A DNA stretch of 64,000 nt from Rhodobacter sp. Har01 (GTDB lineage: Bacteria > Pseudomonadota > Alphaproteobacteria > Rhodobacterales > Rhodobacteraceae). Where the stretch lies: the NCBI RefSeq assembly GCF_020564565.1, contig NZ_JAJCTD010000001.1, forward strand, positions 868,001 through 932,000, written 5' to 3'. The position numbers and the translations under genes were made by a program. Positions 1 to 8,811 of the stretch are shown here, one piece after another. A model generated the notes under the pieces. That model did no database searches. It was given only the letters and a program-made list of their open reading frames with translations, and was not told the origin of the DNA. Every line of letters starts with the position of its first letter. Positions within the stretch are counted from its first letter, which is position 1.

Positions 1-298
1 CGCTCTCTTGCCCTGCGGCGTCCTTCCAATACAGCGTGGCCTCGGTCCCCTTGGTCCACCAGACGTAGGAAGGCCCGCCCGCTGGGTCACCATAGCGCGC
101 GCCCGAGGCTGACATCTCTTGCCAGAGCGGAGCCATGCGGTCTTCGATCATCACAAGCACGGCCCAGGTCTCGCCGTCGTTGACATAGGCGGTCGAGATC
201 ATCGCGCCGGCATCACAGATGTAGTCGACCGGCGCCACCTGCAACTCTGCCGCGGCAGGCAAGGCGAGGGCCGGCAGCAGGGCGGCAGCAGCGCGCAT
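1..298 (-). CDS. MliC-family lysozyme inhibitor-like protein (3' end outside window)
   Basis: The reading frame starts at an ATG at 298 and runs off the left edge, so the C-terminus is missing. The first ~18 residues form a short signal peptide (Ala/Leu-rich, ending AAAE). After it come a Tyr-Ile-Cys motif, the segment SASGARYG and a Trp-Thr-Lys-Gly motif, the pattern of the MliC fold that inhibits C-type lysozyme in the periplasm. The start overlaps the zapA stop as TGATG, so it is probably translated with zapA. There is no lipobox cysteine, unlike the lipoprotein MliC of E. coli. The inhibitor role is inferred from the family only. Confidence 0.75.
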   Translation of the reverse strand, partial: MRAAAALLPALALPAAAELQVAPVDYICDAGAMISTAYVNDGETWAVLVMIEDRMAPLWQEMSASGARYGDPAGGPSYVWWTKGTEATLYWKDAAGQES

Positions 299-672
299 CA
301 TGCGCGGCGGCGCTCGTCCAGACGATCGGCAAGGGACTCGGCCCAGGCGGCGATCTCGGCCAGGGTCTCGGGCACCTGCGGCGGGATCACCGGCACCTCG
401 ACCCGCTGCGCCTCGGGCGCCGGGCGACCCTCAAGCTCGGCGACACGGGTGCGCAGCTGGCGCAACTCGTCGTCCGTTGCCGCCACCTTGTCGGCCAGCA
501 TCAACCCGGCCATCAGCAGCATCTTCGCCTCGGGCACCCGGCCCATCGAGGCGAGAAGCGGCTGTGCCTCGTTGTCCAGAAGCTGCGCCGCAGCGCGCAG
601 GAAATGCTCTTCCCCCGGCTGGCAGGACACCAGGAAGGGTCGGCCGCCTACGGTGATCTCAAGCTCAGGCAT
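298..672 (-). CDS. zapA: Cell division protein ZapA
   Basis: This 124-residue protein begins MPELEITVGGRPF. The N-terminal beta-strand region, the helix with AKMLLMAGLMLADK and the following coiled coil match ZapA, a cytoplasmic protein that crosslinks FtsZ filaments in the Z-ring. The frame is open further upstream, but the ATG at 672 gives the family start and overlaps the preceding gene by only 8 bases. A Pro-rich stretch near residues 85-105 precedes a terminal helix. Alphaproteobacterial ZapA proteins are often annotated as hypothetical; the identification is fairly secure from the conserved N-terminus. Confidence 0.88.
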   Translation of the reverse strand: MPELEITVGGRPFLVSCQPGEEHFLRAAAQLLDNEAQPLLASMGRVPEAKMLLMAGLMLADKVAATDDELRQLRTRVAELEGRPAPEAQRVEVPVIPPQVPETLAEIAAWAESLADRLDERRRA

Positions 673-1183
673 TTTCCGCCTCCGTGATGTGTTCGTCCAG
701 AGCCGCGGAAATCTCGTCCAGTTCGGCCAGTTCCGACAGCCGCGTGGCACGCAGCGCGTCAAGCTCTGCCAGCATGGCGCGGTTGATCTGCGCCGCATCG
801 ACAGTGCCCGCCTCCTGCGCCTCGCGCAGGCGGCGCAGCTCTTCGCGCAACAGCACTGCGGTCTTGCGCATCCGTTGCAGTTCCAGCCCCTGCACGTCCA
901 GCTGGCGGGTCATCTTCTCGGCTTTCTCTTCCAGCTGCGAGCGCGTCAGCGTCTCGCGGTCACGCACCGCGCGAAGGCGTTCGCGCAGCTGTGCGGTCGC
1001 CGCGCGCTCGGTTTCCAGTTCGGCACGCAACGTGGCGGCATCGCCCTCAGTCGCGGCCGGCACCGGGGCGAGATCGATTGCGGCGGGCGGCTCGACAACG
1101 GCGATGTCCAGCGCATCTATGCCGCGGCCGATGCGGTCCAGCGCGGCCGTGATGCGACGTTCCAGGTCTGTGATCTCTTGCAT
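665..1183 (-). CDS. Coiled-coil protein upstream of zapA
   Basis: The product has about 172 residues if started at MQEITDLERR (1183). Alternative upstream starts extend it to 1231 but add low-complexity sequence. From about residue 50 to the end it is almost entirely heptad-like, rich in Glu, Arg, Leu and Ala, with no signal peptide or membrane segment, so it is a cytoplasmic coiled coil. The stop overlaps the zapA start, indicating translational coupling. Such a protein often sits before zapA in Rhodobacteraceae. A cell-division partner role is plausible from position alone; no enzymatic motif is visible. Confidence 0.78.
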   Translation of the reverse strand: MQEITDLERRITAALDRIGRGIDALDIAVVEPPAAIDLAPVPAATEGDAATLRAELETERAATAQLRERLRAVRDRETLTRSQLEEKAEKMTRQLDVQGLELQRMRKTAVLLREELRRLREAQEAGTVDAAQINRAMLAELDALRATRLSELAELDEISAALDEHITEAENA

Positions 1184-1442
1184 CCCCTGCCCCTCTTCGG
1201 TGCCGTCCCCTGCGAGGCCTGTTCCGGCCATTGCGCATCCTTCCGCGAATCGTCTGGCGGGTCGGACGACGCGATCTTATCGCGAAACCACCACAAAGCA
1301 GCCAGCCTTTCTTACCAAGGCCTTGGCGTGCGTGCTTGATCCTGCCGACGAGCGCGGCCAAGTGCAGGCAAGGCTACATCGCTCAGCCTTGACAGAACCC
1401 ATGCCTTGCGCTGAGCACAGGCGAATTCCACGGCGGATCTTG

Positions 1443-2561
1443 TCAGCCCTCCCGGTCGGGGCGGCTGATCTGCCCCCCGCCGACCGCCGCCGGGACCCCT
1501 GTCGTGGCGGGGCAGGAAGACGGCATTCCGCGCGCCACGCGCACGGCAAGGAAGGCGAAAGCCTGGGCCTCCAACATATCGCCATCAAGGCCCGCAGCCT
1601 CGACCGGTTCGACCGGGCAGGAGAACTGCCGAGACAGATGGAGCATGAGCGTGGCGTTGTGGCGACCGCCACCGGTGACCAGCAGACGGGTGATCGGGGA
1701 TGGAAAGTGCTCGGCCCCGCGCACCACGGCGGCGGCAACGGCGGCGGTCAGAGTGGCGGCGGCATCGGCGTCGTCCAGCTTTCTGACAGCGTCAAGAAGG
1801 CCGTGGAAATCATTTCTATCCAGAGACTTGGGCGGCATCCTGAAGAAGAAGGGGTGGCCCAGGAAGTCCATGATCACTTGCCGTTTCACCCGGCCCGCGG
1901 CGGCCAAGGCACCGCCTTCGTCGCGTTCGCGCTTGAGACGTCTGCGCATCAGGTCGTTGATCGGGGCGTTGGCGGGGCCGGTGTCGAAGGCCAGCAGCGC
2001 ACCGGGAACCTCGGGCGCGGGTTGGGCGGGGTCGACCCAGGTCAGGTTGCCGACGCCGCCAAGGTTGAGAAAGGCGATGGGTGCGGTCGCTCCGATCCGG
2101 CGCGCCAGCGCGAAGTGGTAGAACGGCGCCAGTGGCGCGCCCTGACCGCCCAACATCACATCGGCGGTGCGGAAGTCCCAGACCACCGGCAGGCCCAGAA
2201 CCTGCGCCAGAAGCGCCCCGTTGCCGGCCTGATGCGTGCCCCGCCCGCGCGGATCATGTGCCAGAGTCTGGCCGTGGAAGCCGACCAGCGCGGCGCCGTC
2301 AAAGCGCGACAGCAGTTCGGCATGGGCGGTTTCCACCACCTCCGCCGCCTCGGCCACGCCGGACCCTCCGGGCCAGCGGCCTAGGGCGGCGCGCAGGGTG
2401 GCCTGTTCGGCGGGCGTATAGGGGCGATAGGCGGTGGGGCCGAAGTCCAGAACGCGGTGCCCGTCGGTCAGGATCATCGCGGCGTCGACCCCGTCCAGAG
2501 AGGTGCCCGACATGGCCCCTAGCACCCAGATCGGGCCCTGATCCGCCCTGCCCTTCGCCAT
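1443..2561 (-). CDS. anmK: Anhydro-N-acetylmuramic acid kinase
   Basis: AnmK phosphorylates and hydrates 1,6-anhydro-N-acetylmuramic acid to MurNAc-6-phosphate during recycling of murein turnover products in the cytoplasm. The 372-residue length equals the family norm. The nucleotide-binding motif [14 protein letters not shown] lies near the N-terminus, followed by [25 protein letters not shown] and a C-terminal VTGGGRHN segment of the sugar-kinase/actin fold. The ATG at 2561 was chosen because the conserved protein starts there; the frame is open far upstream with non-protein-like sequence. It is divergent from tyrS, with 57 bases between the two starts. This arrangement with tyrS is common in alphaproteobacteria. 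Confidence 0.95.
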   Translation of the reverse strand: MAKGRADQGPIWVLGAMSGTSLDGVDAAMILTDGHRVLDFGPTAYRPYTPAEQATLRAALGRWPGGSGVAEAAEVVETAHAELLSRFDGAALVGFHGQTLAHDPRGRGTHQAGNGALLAQVLGLPVVWDFRTADVMLGGQGAPLAPFYHFALARRIGATAPIAFLNLGGVGNLTWVDPAQPAPEVPGALLAFDTGPANAPINDLMRRRLKRERDEGGALAAAGRVKRQVIMDFLGHPFFFRMPPKSLDRNDFHGLLDAVRKLDDADAAATLTAAVAAAVVRGAEHFPSPITRLLVTGGGRHNATLMLHLSRQFSCPVEPVEAAGLDGDMLEAQAFAFLAVRVARGMPSSCPATTGVPAAVGGGQISRPDREG

Positions 2562-2618
2562 CTTTCCCTTCGTCCCCTGCCCCGCTATACCGCTGCCACC
2601 TTTAAGCACGGGTGCCCC

Positions 2619-3869
2619 ATGACCTACCATCCGAAATCCGACTTCCTGCGCGTGATGACCGAGCGCGGCTTTGTGGCCGACTGCACGGACTATCAGGCGC
2701 TGGACGAAGCGTTCCGGGCGGGTGTTGTGCCGGGCTATATCGGCTTTGACGCGACGGCGACCAGCCTGCACGTCGGCAGCCTGATCCAGATCATGATGCT
2801 GCGCTGGCTGCAGAAATGCGGCGGCAAGCCGATCGTGCTGATGGGCGGCGGCACCACCAAGATCGGCGATCCGTCGTTCCGGGCGGAAGAGCGGCCCTTG
2901 CTGACGGATGCCCAGATCGACAGCAACATCGCCGGGATCAGGCGGGCGTTCTCGTCCTATGTGGCCTTCGGCGACGGCGCGACCGACGCGGTGATGGTGA
3001 ACAACGCCGAATGGCTGGACGCGCTGAACTACATCGGTTTCCTGCGCGACATCGGCCGGCATTTCAGCGTCAACCGGATGCTGTCCTTCGAAAGCGTCAA
3101 GTCGCGGCTGGACCGGGAACAAAGTCTGTCATTCCTGGAATTCAACTACATGATCCTTCAGGCTTATGATTTCCTTGAGCTTTACCGCCGGTATGGCTGC
3201 CTGTTGCAGATGGGCGGCAGCGACCAGTGGGGCAACATCGTCAATGGCGTGGACCTGACGCGCCGGGTCATCGAGGGTGAGGTCTTTGGCCTGACCTCTC
3301 CGCTGCTGACCACCAGCGACGGCCGCAAGATGGGCAAGAGCCTGAATGGCGCCGTCTGGCTGAATGCCGAGATGCTGAGCGCGTATGAATTCTGGCAGTT
3401 CTGGCGCAATACCACGGATGCCGACGTGGGACGGTTCCTGAAGCTGTACACCGAACTGCCGGTGGCCGAATGCGACCGGCTGGGCGCCCTGGGCGGGGCC
3501 GAGATCAACGGCGCCAAGATCGTGCTGGCGAATGCGGTGACGGCGCTGCTGCATGGCGAGGCGGCGGCTGTGGCGGCGGAATCCACCGCGCGCGAGGTGT
3601 TCGAGAAAGGCGGCGTGGGCGATGACCTGCCGACGGTGCGGGTGGTGCCCGAGGAGATGGCGGACGGCGTCGGCATCGTGCAGCTGTTCGTGCGGGCGGG
3701 TCTGGCGGCCAGCGGCAAGGACGCCAAGCGGCTGATCCTCGAGGGCGGCGCCAAGGTGAACGACGAGATCATCACCGATGCCGGGCTGCGGCTGAAGGCG
3801 GGCGATCTGGTCGAGCCGGTGAAGCTGACCGCCGGGCGCAAGCGGCACGCTCTGGTGGTGCTGGACTGA
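2619..3869 (+). CDS. tyrS: Tyrosyl-tRNA synthetase
   Basis: The enzyme charges tRNA-Tyr with tyrosine using ATP in the cytoplasm. The 416-residue protein has the class I signature as HVGS (residues 51-54), the tyrosine pocket segment [10 protein letters not shown], the KMSKS loop as KMGKS (237-241) and a C-terminal S4 RNA-binding domain ([15 protein letters not shown]). The length is normal. The start ATG follows a short purine-poor leader shared with divergent anmK. The gene ends ahead of a GC-rich hairpin repeat that could terminate transcription. Confidence 0.97.
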   Translation: MTYHPKSDFLRVMTERGFVADCTDYQALDEAFRAGVVPGYIGFDATATSLHVGSLIQIMMLRWLQKCGGKPIVLMGGGTTKIGDPSFRAEERPLLTDAQIDSNIAGIRRAFSSYVAFGDGATDAVMVNNAEWLDALNYIGFLRDIGRHFSVNRMLSFESVKSRLDREQSLSFLEFNYMILQAYDFLELYRRYGCLLQMGGSDQWGNIVNGVDLTRRVIEGEVFGLTSPLLTTSDGRKMGKSLNGAVWLNAEMLSAYEFWQFWRNTTDADVGRFLKLYTELPVAECDRLGALGGAEINGAKIVLANAVTALLHGEAAAVAAESTAREVFEKGGVGDDLPTVRVVPEEMADGVGIVQLFVRAGLAASGKDAKRLILEGGAKVNDEIITDAGLRLKAGDLVEPVKLTAGRKRHALVVLD

Positions 3870-3892
3870 GGCTTGCGCTGATTGGCAGGCCG

Positions 3893-3940
3893 CCGGGGGC
3901 GCTGCCCCCGGACCCCCGGGATATTCTCGGACAGATGAAA
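3893..3940 (+). repeat. Intergenic hairpin repeat, copy 1 (possible terminator of tyrS)
   Basis: The left part is a perfect stem CCGGGGGC - GCT - GCCCCCGG (3893-3911). It is followed by CCCCCGGGATATTCTC and GGACAGATGAAA. The tail pattern (CCCCCG, GGGATATT, GGACAGATGAAA) recurs at about 12,534-12,586 and partly at 13,304-13,355, so this is a dispersed family. It lies between convergent tyrS and the RES gene and may end transcription from either side. Confidence 0.7.
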
Positions 3941-3946
3941 AGCGGG

Positions 3947-4444
3947 TCAGTCCTTAGGGCTGAGCCGGGCTTCGTCGTCGATCAGGCGCAGGGTTTCGGC
4001 TGTCCAGCGCCAGAGGACCAGGTTGCGGGCCTGTGGCGGGGCGAGGCGGGCGTAGCTGGGGGCAAGAAGGCCGGCGTAGCCTTCGGCGGCCAGGGTGCGG
4101 GCCAGGGTCTGGGTCGGGGCCTCACCACCGGCGGCCATTTGGGCGCGCCAGTCGTTGGCGGCAAGGCTGGCGGCGGTCAGGCCCCGGGCCTGCAGCGCCT
4201 GCGGGTTGGTGGCGTCGAAGATGGGTTCGATGTCGGCCTGGAAGCTGACCAGGATCGTCGGTTGCAGGGGCTGGCCGATCTGGCTGACTTCGCGGATGGC
4301 GGTGACCGGGTCCAGCGTGCAGTAAAGGGCTGCCATGCCCTTGGGGTTGAAGCGGCCGCCGTGGCGGCGGGCGCCTTCGCCGGACAGGGGATCAGCCACC
4401 CAGACCGGGTTCAGCGCGCGGTATACAACGGCCTGCAGCCGCAT
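3947..4444 (-). CDS. RES-domain toxin
   Basis: The 165-residue protein matches the RES domain: an early VVYRALNP with Arg, then GGRFNPKGMAALYC and LDPVTAIREV, giving the Arg, Tyr and Glu pattern of the family. Characterised RES toxins degrade NAD+ (MbcT, Res) or ADP-ribosylate PRPP synthetase (ParT); which activity applies here cannot be read from sequence. Its ATG overlaps the stop of the upstream antitoxin gene as TGATG, the usual antitoxin-first order of a type II toxin-antitoxin operon. No signal peptide, so it acts in the cytoplasm. Confidence 0.9.
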   Translation of the reverse strand: MRLQAVVYRALNPVWVADPLSGEGARRHGGRFNPKGMAALYCTLDPVTAIREVSQIGQPLQPTILVSFQADIEPIFDATNPQALQARGLTAASLAANDWRAQMAAGGEAPTQTLARTLAAEGYAGLLAPSYARLAPPQARNLVLWRWTAETLRLIDDEARLSPKD

Positions 4445-4800
4445 CAGGCGTAAAGACCGGCGTCGATGGCGTCGATGTAGTCCACCACTTCCGCCGCCCG
4501 GCCTTGCTGGACAAGGTGCATCGCGGTCAGGCCGCCGTAGCCGGACAGCGGCTCGGACCGGTACCAGGCATAGGCGATGAGGTCAGAGCCGAAGCGCGGC
4601 GCGACGCGGGTAAGGATTTCCATCATCTCGCGCAGGCGGGTCTGGGTCTTGGGCGTGCCGATGCGGTCCTTGCGCGACAGCGCATCGCGGCCCAGGCCGG
4701 TGGAGCGGGCGACATCCTCGACCGTGGTCAGAAGCTGTTCGGCGATCAGCCGGGGCGAGAAGCCGGGGCCTTCGGCGGCGCGGGCCAGGGCAAGGGACAT
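4444..4800 (-). CDS. Xre/MbcA/ParS-type antitoxin (DUF2384 toxin-binding domain)
   Basis: This 118-residue protein has an N-terminal helical, HTH-like half (VEDVARSTGLGRDALSRK) and a C-terminal half with GGLTAMHLVQQGRAAEVVDY and IDAIDAGLYA, the toxin-binding domain of MbcA/ParS/Xre antitoxins. The start was set at the ATG at 4800 because GGAGG sits about 5 bases upstream; a GTG at 4812 in the same frame would add four residues. It should neutralise the RES toxin encoded next and repress its own promoter. The 16-base inverted repeat just upstream supports autoregulation. Confidence 0.88.
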   Translation of the reverse strand: MSLALARAAEGPGFSPRLIAEQLLTTVEDVARSTGLGRDALSRKDRIGTPKTQTRLREMMEILTRVAPRFGSDLIAYAWYRSEPLSGYGGLTAMHLVQQGRAAEVVDYIDAIDAGLYA

Positions 4801-4807
4801 GGAAGCC

Positions 4808-4853
4808 TCCACAGGGATTGACGGAATATAGCGTCAATCCCTGTGGAAGACAA
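4808..4853 (-). promoter_or_regulatory. Promoter and palindromic operator of the RES/Xre module
   Basis: A perfect 16-base inverted repeat (TCCACAGGGATTGACG at 4808-4823 and its complement at 4832-4847) flanks an 8-base centre. On the minus strand the centre carries TATATT (4830-4825), preceded at 17 bases by TTGTCT (4853-4848), a credible -10/-35 pair. The GGAGG ribosome site of the antitoxin lies at the downstream edge. An operator covering the promoter core is what an autoregulated antitoxin needs. The hairpin could alternatively terminate transcription from the cyclophilin gene. Confidence 0.6.
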
Positions 4854-4856
4854 GGG

Positions 4857-5429
4857 TCAGGGCTGGACGGTGACCTTGGCCATCACGTCGGGGTCCGACG
4901 AGACCTCGCCGTTCGCGCCGTCGCCACGCTTGATCGCGTCGACGACTTCCATCCCAGAAATCACCCGGCCGACAACGGTATACTGGCCGTCGAGGAAATC
5001 GCCCGGGGCGAACATGATGAAGAACTGGCTGTTGGCCGAATCCGGGTCTTGCGCACGGGCCATGCCGACGATGCCGCGCTGGAAGGACAGGTTCGAGAAT
5101 TCGGCCGGGATGTCCGGCAACGACGAGCCGCCGGTGCCGGCAGAGCCGAGGTCGCCGCCAGCCTTGCCGTTCTGCACGTCGCCGGTCTGGGCCATGAAGC
5201 CGTCGATGACGCGGTGGAAGACCACGTTGTCATAGGCGCCCTGCCCCGCCAGCGCGGTGATCTGCGCGACGTGCTTGGGCGCCACGTCGGGCAGCAGGTC
5301 GATGACGACGGTGCCGTTGGCCTGCCCCGCCACTTCGATCACCAGGTTGGGGCCGGGCAGGTCGGGCACGTCTTCGGCGAAGGCGGGGGCGGCCAGCAGG
5401 ACCGCGGCGAGCGCCAGCTTACGCGACAT
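4857..5429 (-). CDS. Periplasmic peptidyl-prolyl cis-trans isomerase, cyclophilin type
   Basis: The 190-residue protein starts with a signal peptide (MSRKLALAAVLLAAPAFA, cleavage before EDV) and continues as a cyclophilin domain: VVFHRVIDGFMAQTGD holds the catalytic Arg and GFMAQTGD motif, and SANSQFFIMF is the substrate groove. It should catalyse proline isomerisation in exported proteins. The start overlaps the stop of the next cyclophilin gene by 11 bases, so the two are translated as a pair. It is the PpiA-type member of the duplicate. Confidence 0.92.
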   Translation of the reverse strand: MSRKLALAAVLLAAPAFAEDVPDLPGPNLVIEVAGQANGTVVIDLLPDVAPKHVAQITALAGQGAYDNVVFHRVIDGFMAQTGDVQNGKAGGDLGSAGTGGSSLPDIPAEFSNLSFQRGIVGMARAQDPDSANSQFFIMFAPGDFLDGQYTVVGRVISGMEVVDAIKRGDGANGEVSSDPDVMAKVTVQP

Positions 5430-5928
5430 CGGCGGCCACCCGGACGGTGATCATGCGGTCGGGGTTGGCCGGCGGCTCGCCCCGGGCGATCTTGTCGACG
5501 TGGTCCATGCCGGAAATCACCCGGCCATAGACGGTGTATTGCCCGTTCAGAAAGTGGTTGTCGTTGAAGTTGATGAAGAACTGGCTGTTGGCCGAGTTCG
5601 GGTTCTGCGACCGCGCCGCACCGATGGTGCCGCGGTCATGCGGCAGCTTGGAGAACTCTGCCGGCAGGTCGGGGTATTTCGATCCGCCGGTGCCGGCGCG
5701 GCCGGGATTGTAGCCGCTTTCCATGTTGGCATTCGCCACGTCGCCGGTCTGCGCCATGAAGCCCTGGATCACGCGGTGGAAGGCGACATTGTCATAGGCC
5801 TTGTCGCGGGCCAGCTGTTTCATCCGTTCGCTGTGCTTGGGTGCCACGTCCTTGAGCAGCTCGATCACCACTTCGCCGTCCTTCAGCGTCAGGATGATGG
5901 TGTTTTCGGGGTCCTTGATCTCGGCCAT
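5419..5928 (-). CDS. Cytoplasmic peptidyl-prolyl cis-trans isomerase, cyclophilin type
   Basis: This 169-residue cyclophilin has no signal peptide. It contains VAFHRVIQGFMAQTGD and SANSQFFINF, matching the catalytic and substrate-binding residues of PpiB-type enzymes. The ATG at 5928 begins MAEIKDPENT; the frame is open upstream but the added residues are not protein-like. It precedes and overlaps the secreted cyclophilin gene, so a single transcript would supply isomerases to both compartments. It is divergent from pgk across about 135 bases. Confidence 0.93.
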   Translation of the reverse strand: MAEIKDPENTIILTLKDGEVVIELLKDVAPKHSERMKQLARDKAYDNVAFHRVIQGFMAQTGDVANANMESGYNPGRAGTGGSKYPDLPAEFSKLPHDRGTIGAARSQNPNSANSQFFINFNDNHFLNGQYTVYGRVISGMDHVDKIARGEPPANPDRMITVRVAADVA

Positions 5929-6063
5929 CCGTCGTCTCCGGGTTTTGGGGTCGCCGGAAGGTAGCGACCGGTCGCCGCAAGGGAAAGAACAAAAGGGCGT
6001 GATCGGTTGACGGCAGGGGCGAATGCGCGGCAAGAGGGTCGAAACCCGAACAGGAGAAGTCCG

Positions 6064-7254
6064 ATGGCTTGGAATTCGCTCGATGACGTCGCGCTGGCCG
6101 GCAAGGTCGTACTGACTCGCGTGGACATCAATGTTCCGATGGAAGACGGCAAGGTAACCGACGCGACGCGGATCGAGAAGATCGTGCCGACGGTCGAGGA
6201 CATCATCGCGCGCGGCGGCAAAGTGGTGCTGCTGGCCCACTTTGACCGGCCGAAGGGCAAGGTGGTGCCGGAGATGAGCCTGAGCCGGATCGTTCCTGCG
6301 GTCGAGGCGGTGCTGAAGCGCAAGGTGGTGTTCGGGACCGATTGCGTGGGTGCGGCGGCGCAGACGGCGATTGCGGCGTCCGGCCCGGGCGAGGTGGTCT
6401 TGCTGGAGAACACCCGCTTTCACGCCGGCGAAGAGAAGAACGACCCCGCTCTGGCGGCGGACATGGCGCGCTTGGGCGATGTCTATGTGAACGACGCCTT
6501 TTCAGCCGCGCACCGGGCACATGCCTCGACCGAGGCGCTGGCGCGGCTGTTGCCCAAGGCGGCGGGGCGGCTGATGGAGGCGGAACTGAAGGCGCTGGAC
6601 GCCGCACTTGGCAATCCGGCGCGGCCGGTGATGGCGGTCGTCGGCGGCGCCAAGGTGTCGACCAAGCTGGAACTGCTGGGCAACCTTGTCTCGAAGGTTG
6701 AGCATCTGGTGATCGGCGGCGGCATGGCGAACACCTTCCTGGTGGCCCAGGGCATCGAGGTCGGCAAGTCGCTGGCCGAGCGCGACATGGCCGACACCGC
6801 GCGCGAGATTCTGGCCAAGGCCAAGGAAGCGGGCTGCAAGATCCACCTGCCAGTGGACGTGGTGGTGGCGCACGAGTTCAAGGCCAATGCGCCCAGCAGC
6901 ATCATGGTGGTGACCGCCTGCCCGGCCGACGGGATGATCCTGGATGCCGGCTCGGAGACCGTGGCGCGGATCAAGGCCGCGATGTCTCAATGCGCGACGC
7001 TGATCTGGAATGGCCCGCTTGGCGCCTTCGAACTGACGCCGTTCGACGCGGCGACCAATGCCACCGCCAAGGAGGCCGCACGGTTGACGGCGGCGGGGCA
7101 CCTGATCTCGGTCGCCGGGGGCGGCGACACGGTGGCGGCGCTGAACCAGGCCGGCGCGGCGGACGACTTCACCTTCATTTCGACCGCGGGCGGCGCCTTC
7201 CTGGAATGGATGGAAGGCAAGGTCCTGCCCGGTGTGGCGGCGCTGAACGTCTGA
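6064..7254 (+). CDS. pgk: Phosphoglycerate kinase
   Basis: The enzyme interconverts 1,3-bisphosphoglycerate plus ADP with 3-phosphoglycerate plus ATP in glycolysis and gluconeogenesis. The 396-residue protein has the N-terminal RVDINVPM segment, HFDRPKGK, the hinge region [14 protein letters not shown] and the nucleotide-site GGGDTVAAL near the C-terminus. The ATG at 6064 follows AGGAGAA and gives the canonical N-terminus, while the upstream in-frame ATG at 6007 adds an unlikely extension. It is followed after about 107 bases by a class I aldolase gene. Confidence 0.97.
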   Translation: MAWNSLDDVALAGKVVLTRVDINVPMEDGKVTDATRIEKIVPTVEDIIARGGKVVLLAHFDRPKGKVVPEMSLSRIVPAVEAVLKRKVVFGTDCVGAAAQTAIAASGPGEVVLLENTRFHAGEEKNDPALAADMARLGDVYVNDAFSAAHRAHASTEALARLLPKAAGRLMEAELKALDAALGNPARPVMAVVGGAKVSTKLELLGNLVSKVEHLVIGGGMANTFLVAQGIEVGKSLAERDMADTAREILAKAKEAGCKIHLPVDVVVAHEFKANAPSSIMVVTACPADGMILDAGSETVARIKAAMSQCATLIWNGPLGAFELTPFDAATNATAKEAARLTAAGHLISVAGGGDTVAALNQAGAADDFTFISTAGGAFLEWMEGKVLPGVAALNV

Positions 7255-7284
7255 TCCGGCGGCGCGACCGATTCCAAGGCGATT

Positions 7285-7296
7285 GTTAGCGCGACC
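7285..7296. promoter_or_regulatory. LacI-type operator-like site before fba
   Basis: The sequence GTTAGCGCGACC matches 10 of 12 positions of the perfect palindrome GTTAGCGCTAAC found upstream of edd in this window. It lies about 65 bases before the fba start in the pgk-fba gap. In Rhodobacter the LacI-family regulator CceR controls central carbon genes through sites of this kind. Whether this imperfect copy is bound is unknown. Confidence 0.35.
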
Positions 7297-7361
7297 GTGA
7301 TTGCGGGGCGCGGGCTGGTTCGTTATGCGGTAGAAAACACCGCGAGAAGGGAACCGGGCAC

Positions 7362-8255
7362 ATGAACAAGGCAGAGATGACGGCGCAAATCCGCGCCGGA
7401 CTGGGTTTCATCGCAGCGCTGGACCAGAGCGGCGGGTCAACCCCCAAGGCCCTGAAACTGTATGGCCTGGATGAAAGCGCCTGGGCCGACGAGGCCGGGA
7501 TGTACGACCTGATACACGCCATGCGGACGCGGATCGTCAAGTCTCCCGCCTTTGACGGACGCAAAGTTGTCGGCGCGATCCTGTTCGAACAGACCATGGA
7601 CCGCAGCATCGACGGCATGCCCACTGCCACTTACCTGTGGGACAAGCGCCGCGTTGTGCCTTTCCTGAAGATCGACAAAGGGTTGCAGGCAGAAGTTGAC
7701 GGCTGTCAACTGATGAAGCCGATGCCGGACCTGGACGCCCTGCTGGACCGGGCAGCGAAGGCGGGCATCTTCGGGACCAAGGAACGCAGTGTCATTTCGG
7801 CGGCCAATGCCACGGGCATTCAGGCCGTGGTGGACCAGCAGTTTGCTGTGGGTGCGCAGGTCGCGGCGCATGGGCTGATGCCGATCCTGGAGCCGGAGGT
7901 GACCATCTCGATCACCGACAAGGCCGAAGCGGAATCATTGCTGCTCAGAGCCTTGCTGGCAGGTCTTGAGAACCTTCCCGAGGCCCGGCAGGTGATGCTG
8001 AAACTCAGCTTGCCGACGGTGGACAACCTCTATGCCCCGTTGGTGGATCATCCGAAGGTGCTGAAGGTCGTCGCGCTGTCGGGGGGGCACAGCCGCGAGA
8101 CGGCGAATGCCCTTCTGGCGCGGAACCGCGGCGTGATCGCCAGCTTCAGCCGCGCCCTGACCGAAGGCCTGAGCGCGCAGCAGACTGAGGCCGAGTTCGA
8201 CCGGACGCTGCAAGGCGCCATCGAGTCGATTCATGCGGCTTCAATCGCCGGTTGA
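7362..8255 (+). CDS. fba: Fructose-bisphosphate aldolase, class I
   Basis: The 297-residue protein is a class I (Schiff-base) aldolase of the bacterial FDA type: FIAALDQSGGSTPKALKLYG near the N-terminus, WDKRRVVPFLKIDKGL, LEPEVTI and LKLSLPTV around the lysine region, and ALSGGHSRE near the end. It splits fructose-1,6-bisphosphate to triose phosphates, or runs in reverse for gluconeogenesis. GAGAAGGGA lies before the ATG. An inverted repeat (8267-8295) follows the stop. Gene order after pgk suggests coordinated glycolytic or gluconeogenic expression. Confidence 0.95.
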   Translation: MNKAEMTAQIRAGLGFIAALDQSGGSTPKALKLYGLDESAWADEAGMYDLIHAMRTRIVKSPAFDGRKVVGAILFEQTMDRSIDGMPTATYLWDKRRVVPFLKIDKGLQAEVDGCQLMKPMPDLDALLDRAAKAGIFGTKERSVISAANATGIQAVVDQQFAVGAQVAAHGLMPILEPEVTISITDKAEAESLLLRALLAGLENLPEARQVMLKLSLPTVDNLYAPLVDHPKVLKVVALSGGHSRETANALLARNRGVIASFSRALTEGLSAQQTEAEFDRTLQGAIESIHAASIAG

Positions 8256-8266
8256 GGCGATAATTC

Positions 8267-8295
8267 AGGGAATCCCGCGCTTTGGGGGATTCCCT
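8267..8295 (+). terminator. Hairpin after fba
   Basis: Ten-base arms AGGGAATCCC (8267-8276) and GGGATTCCCT (8286-8295) pair perfectly across a 9-base loop, 11 bases after the fba stop. The T-run after it is poor (TTCGCGCCTT), so it may be a weak intrinsic terminator or an mRNA-stabilising hairpin. Confidence 0.5.
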
Positions 8296-8364
8296 TCGCG
8301 CCTTGCTTGTGCAATGATTTGTTGGATGCCCCCATGGAAGAGGGGCAAATCGAGGCGGATCGTC

Positions 8365-8667
8365 ATGACCCAGGCAGGCGCGCGGCAGAACATCGGCGGG
8401 CTTATCTACTTCGCGGCGGCCTTCACCCTGGGCGTCTATTTCACCTTCGCTGCGGTGCAGGGCGATTTTGGCGTGCTGCGCCGGGTTGAGATCAGCGCCG
8501 AGGCCGACAGCCTGCGCGCCGAGCGCGACCGACTGATGGTGGATCTGGCACAGATGCAGAACCTGACGCATCGCATCTCGGACGAGTTCCTGGATCTTGA
8601 CCTTCTGGACCAGCAGGCCCGCGATGTGCTTGGCTACATGCGATCCGACGAGATCACCATTCGCTGA
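8365..8667 (+). CDS. FtsB/DivIC-family septum formation protein
   Basis: The 100-residue product has an N-terminal cytoplasmic tail, one membrane helix (IGGLIYFAAAFTLGVYFTF) and a coiled coil (AEADSLRAERDRLMVDLAQM), the architecture of FtsB/DivIC, which with FtsL and FtsQ regulates septal wall synthesis. The ATG at 8365 begins MTQAGARQNIGG; longer in-frame starts back to 8233 would overlap fba. It sits between fba and pdhA. An FtsB-like gene shortly upstream of pdhA is a frequent arrangement in alphaproteobacteria. Confidence 0.85.
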   Translation: MTQAGARQNIGGLIYFAAAFTLGVYFTFAAVQGDFGVLRRVEISAEADSLRAERDRLMVDLAQMQNLTHRISDEFLDLDLLDQQARDVLGYMRSDEITIR

Positions 8668-8811
8668 CCGAACCGCCGATTGGGGCGCACGCTCGCGGCG
8701 ATTGCTGCACGTCTGCAAGACTTATGGCTTGTGTATGGCCTTGCGCCACACCTTGCCGGCTGAAGACTGCCGCTGAATTTCCCTTTGCCCCGCATTCTTC
8801 GATGCGGTAGA

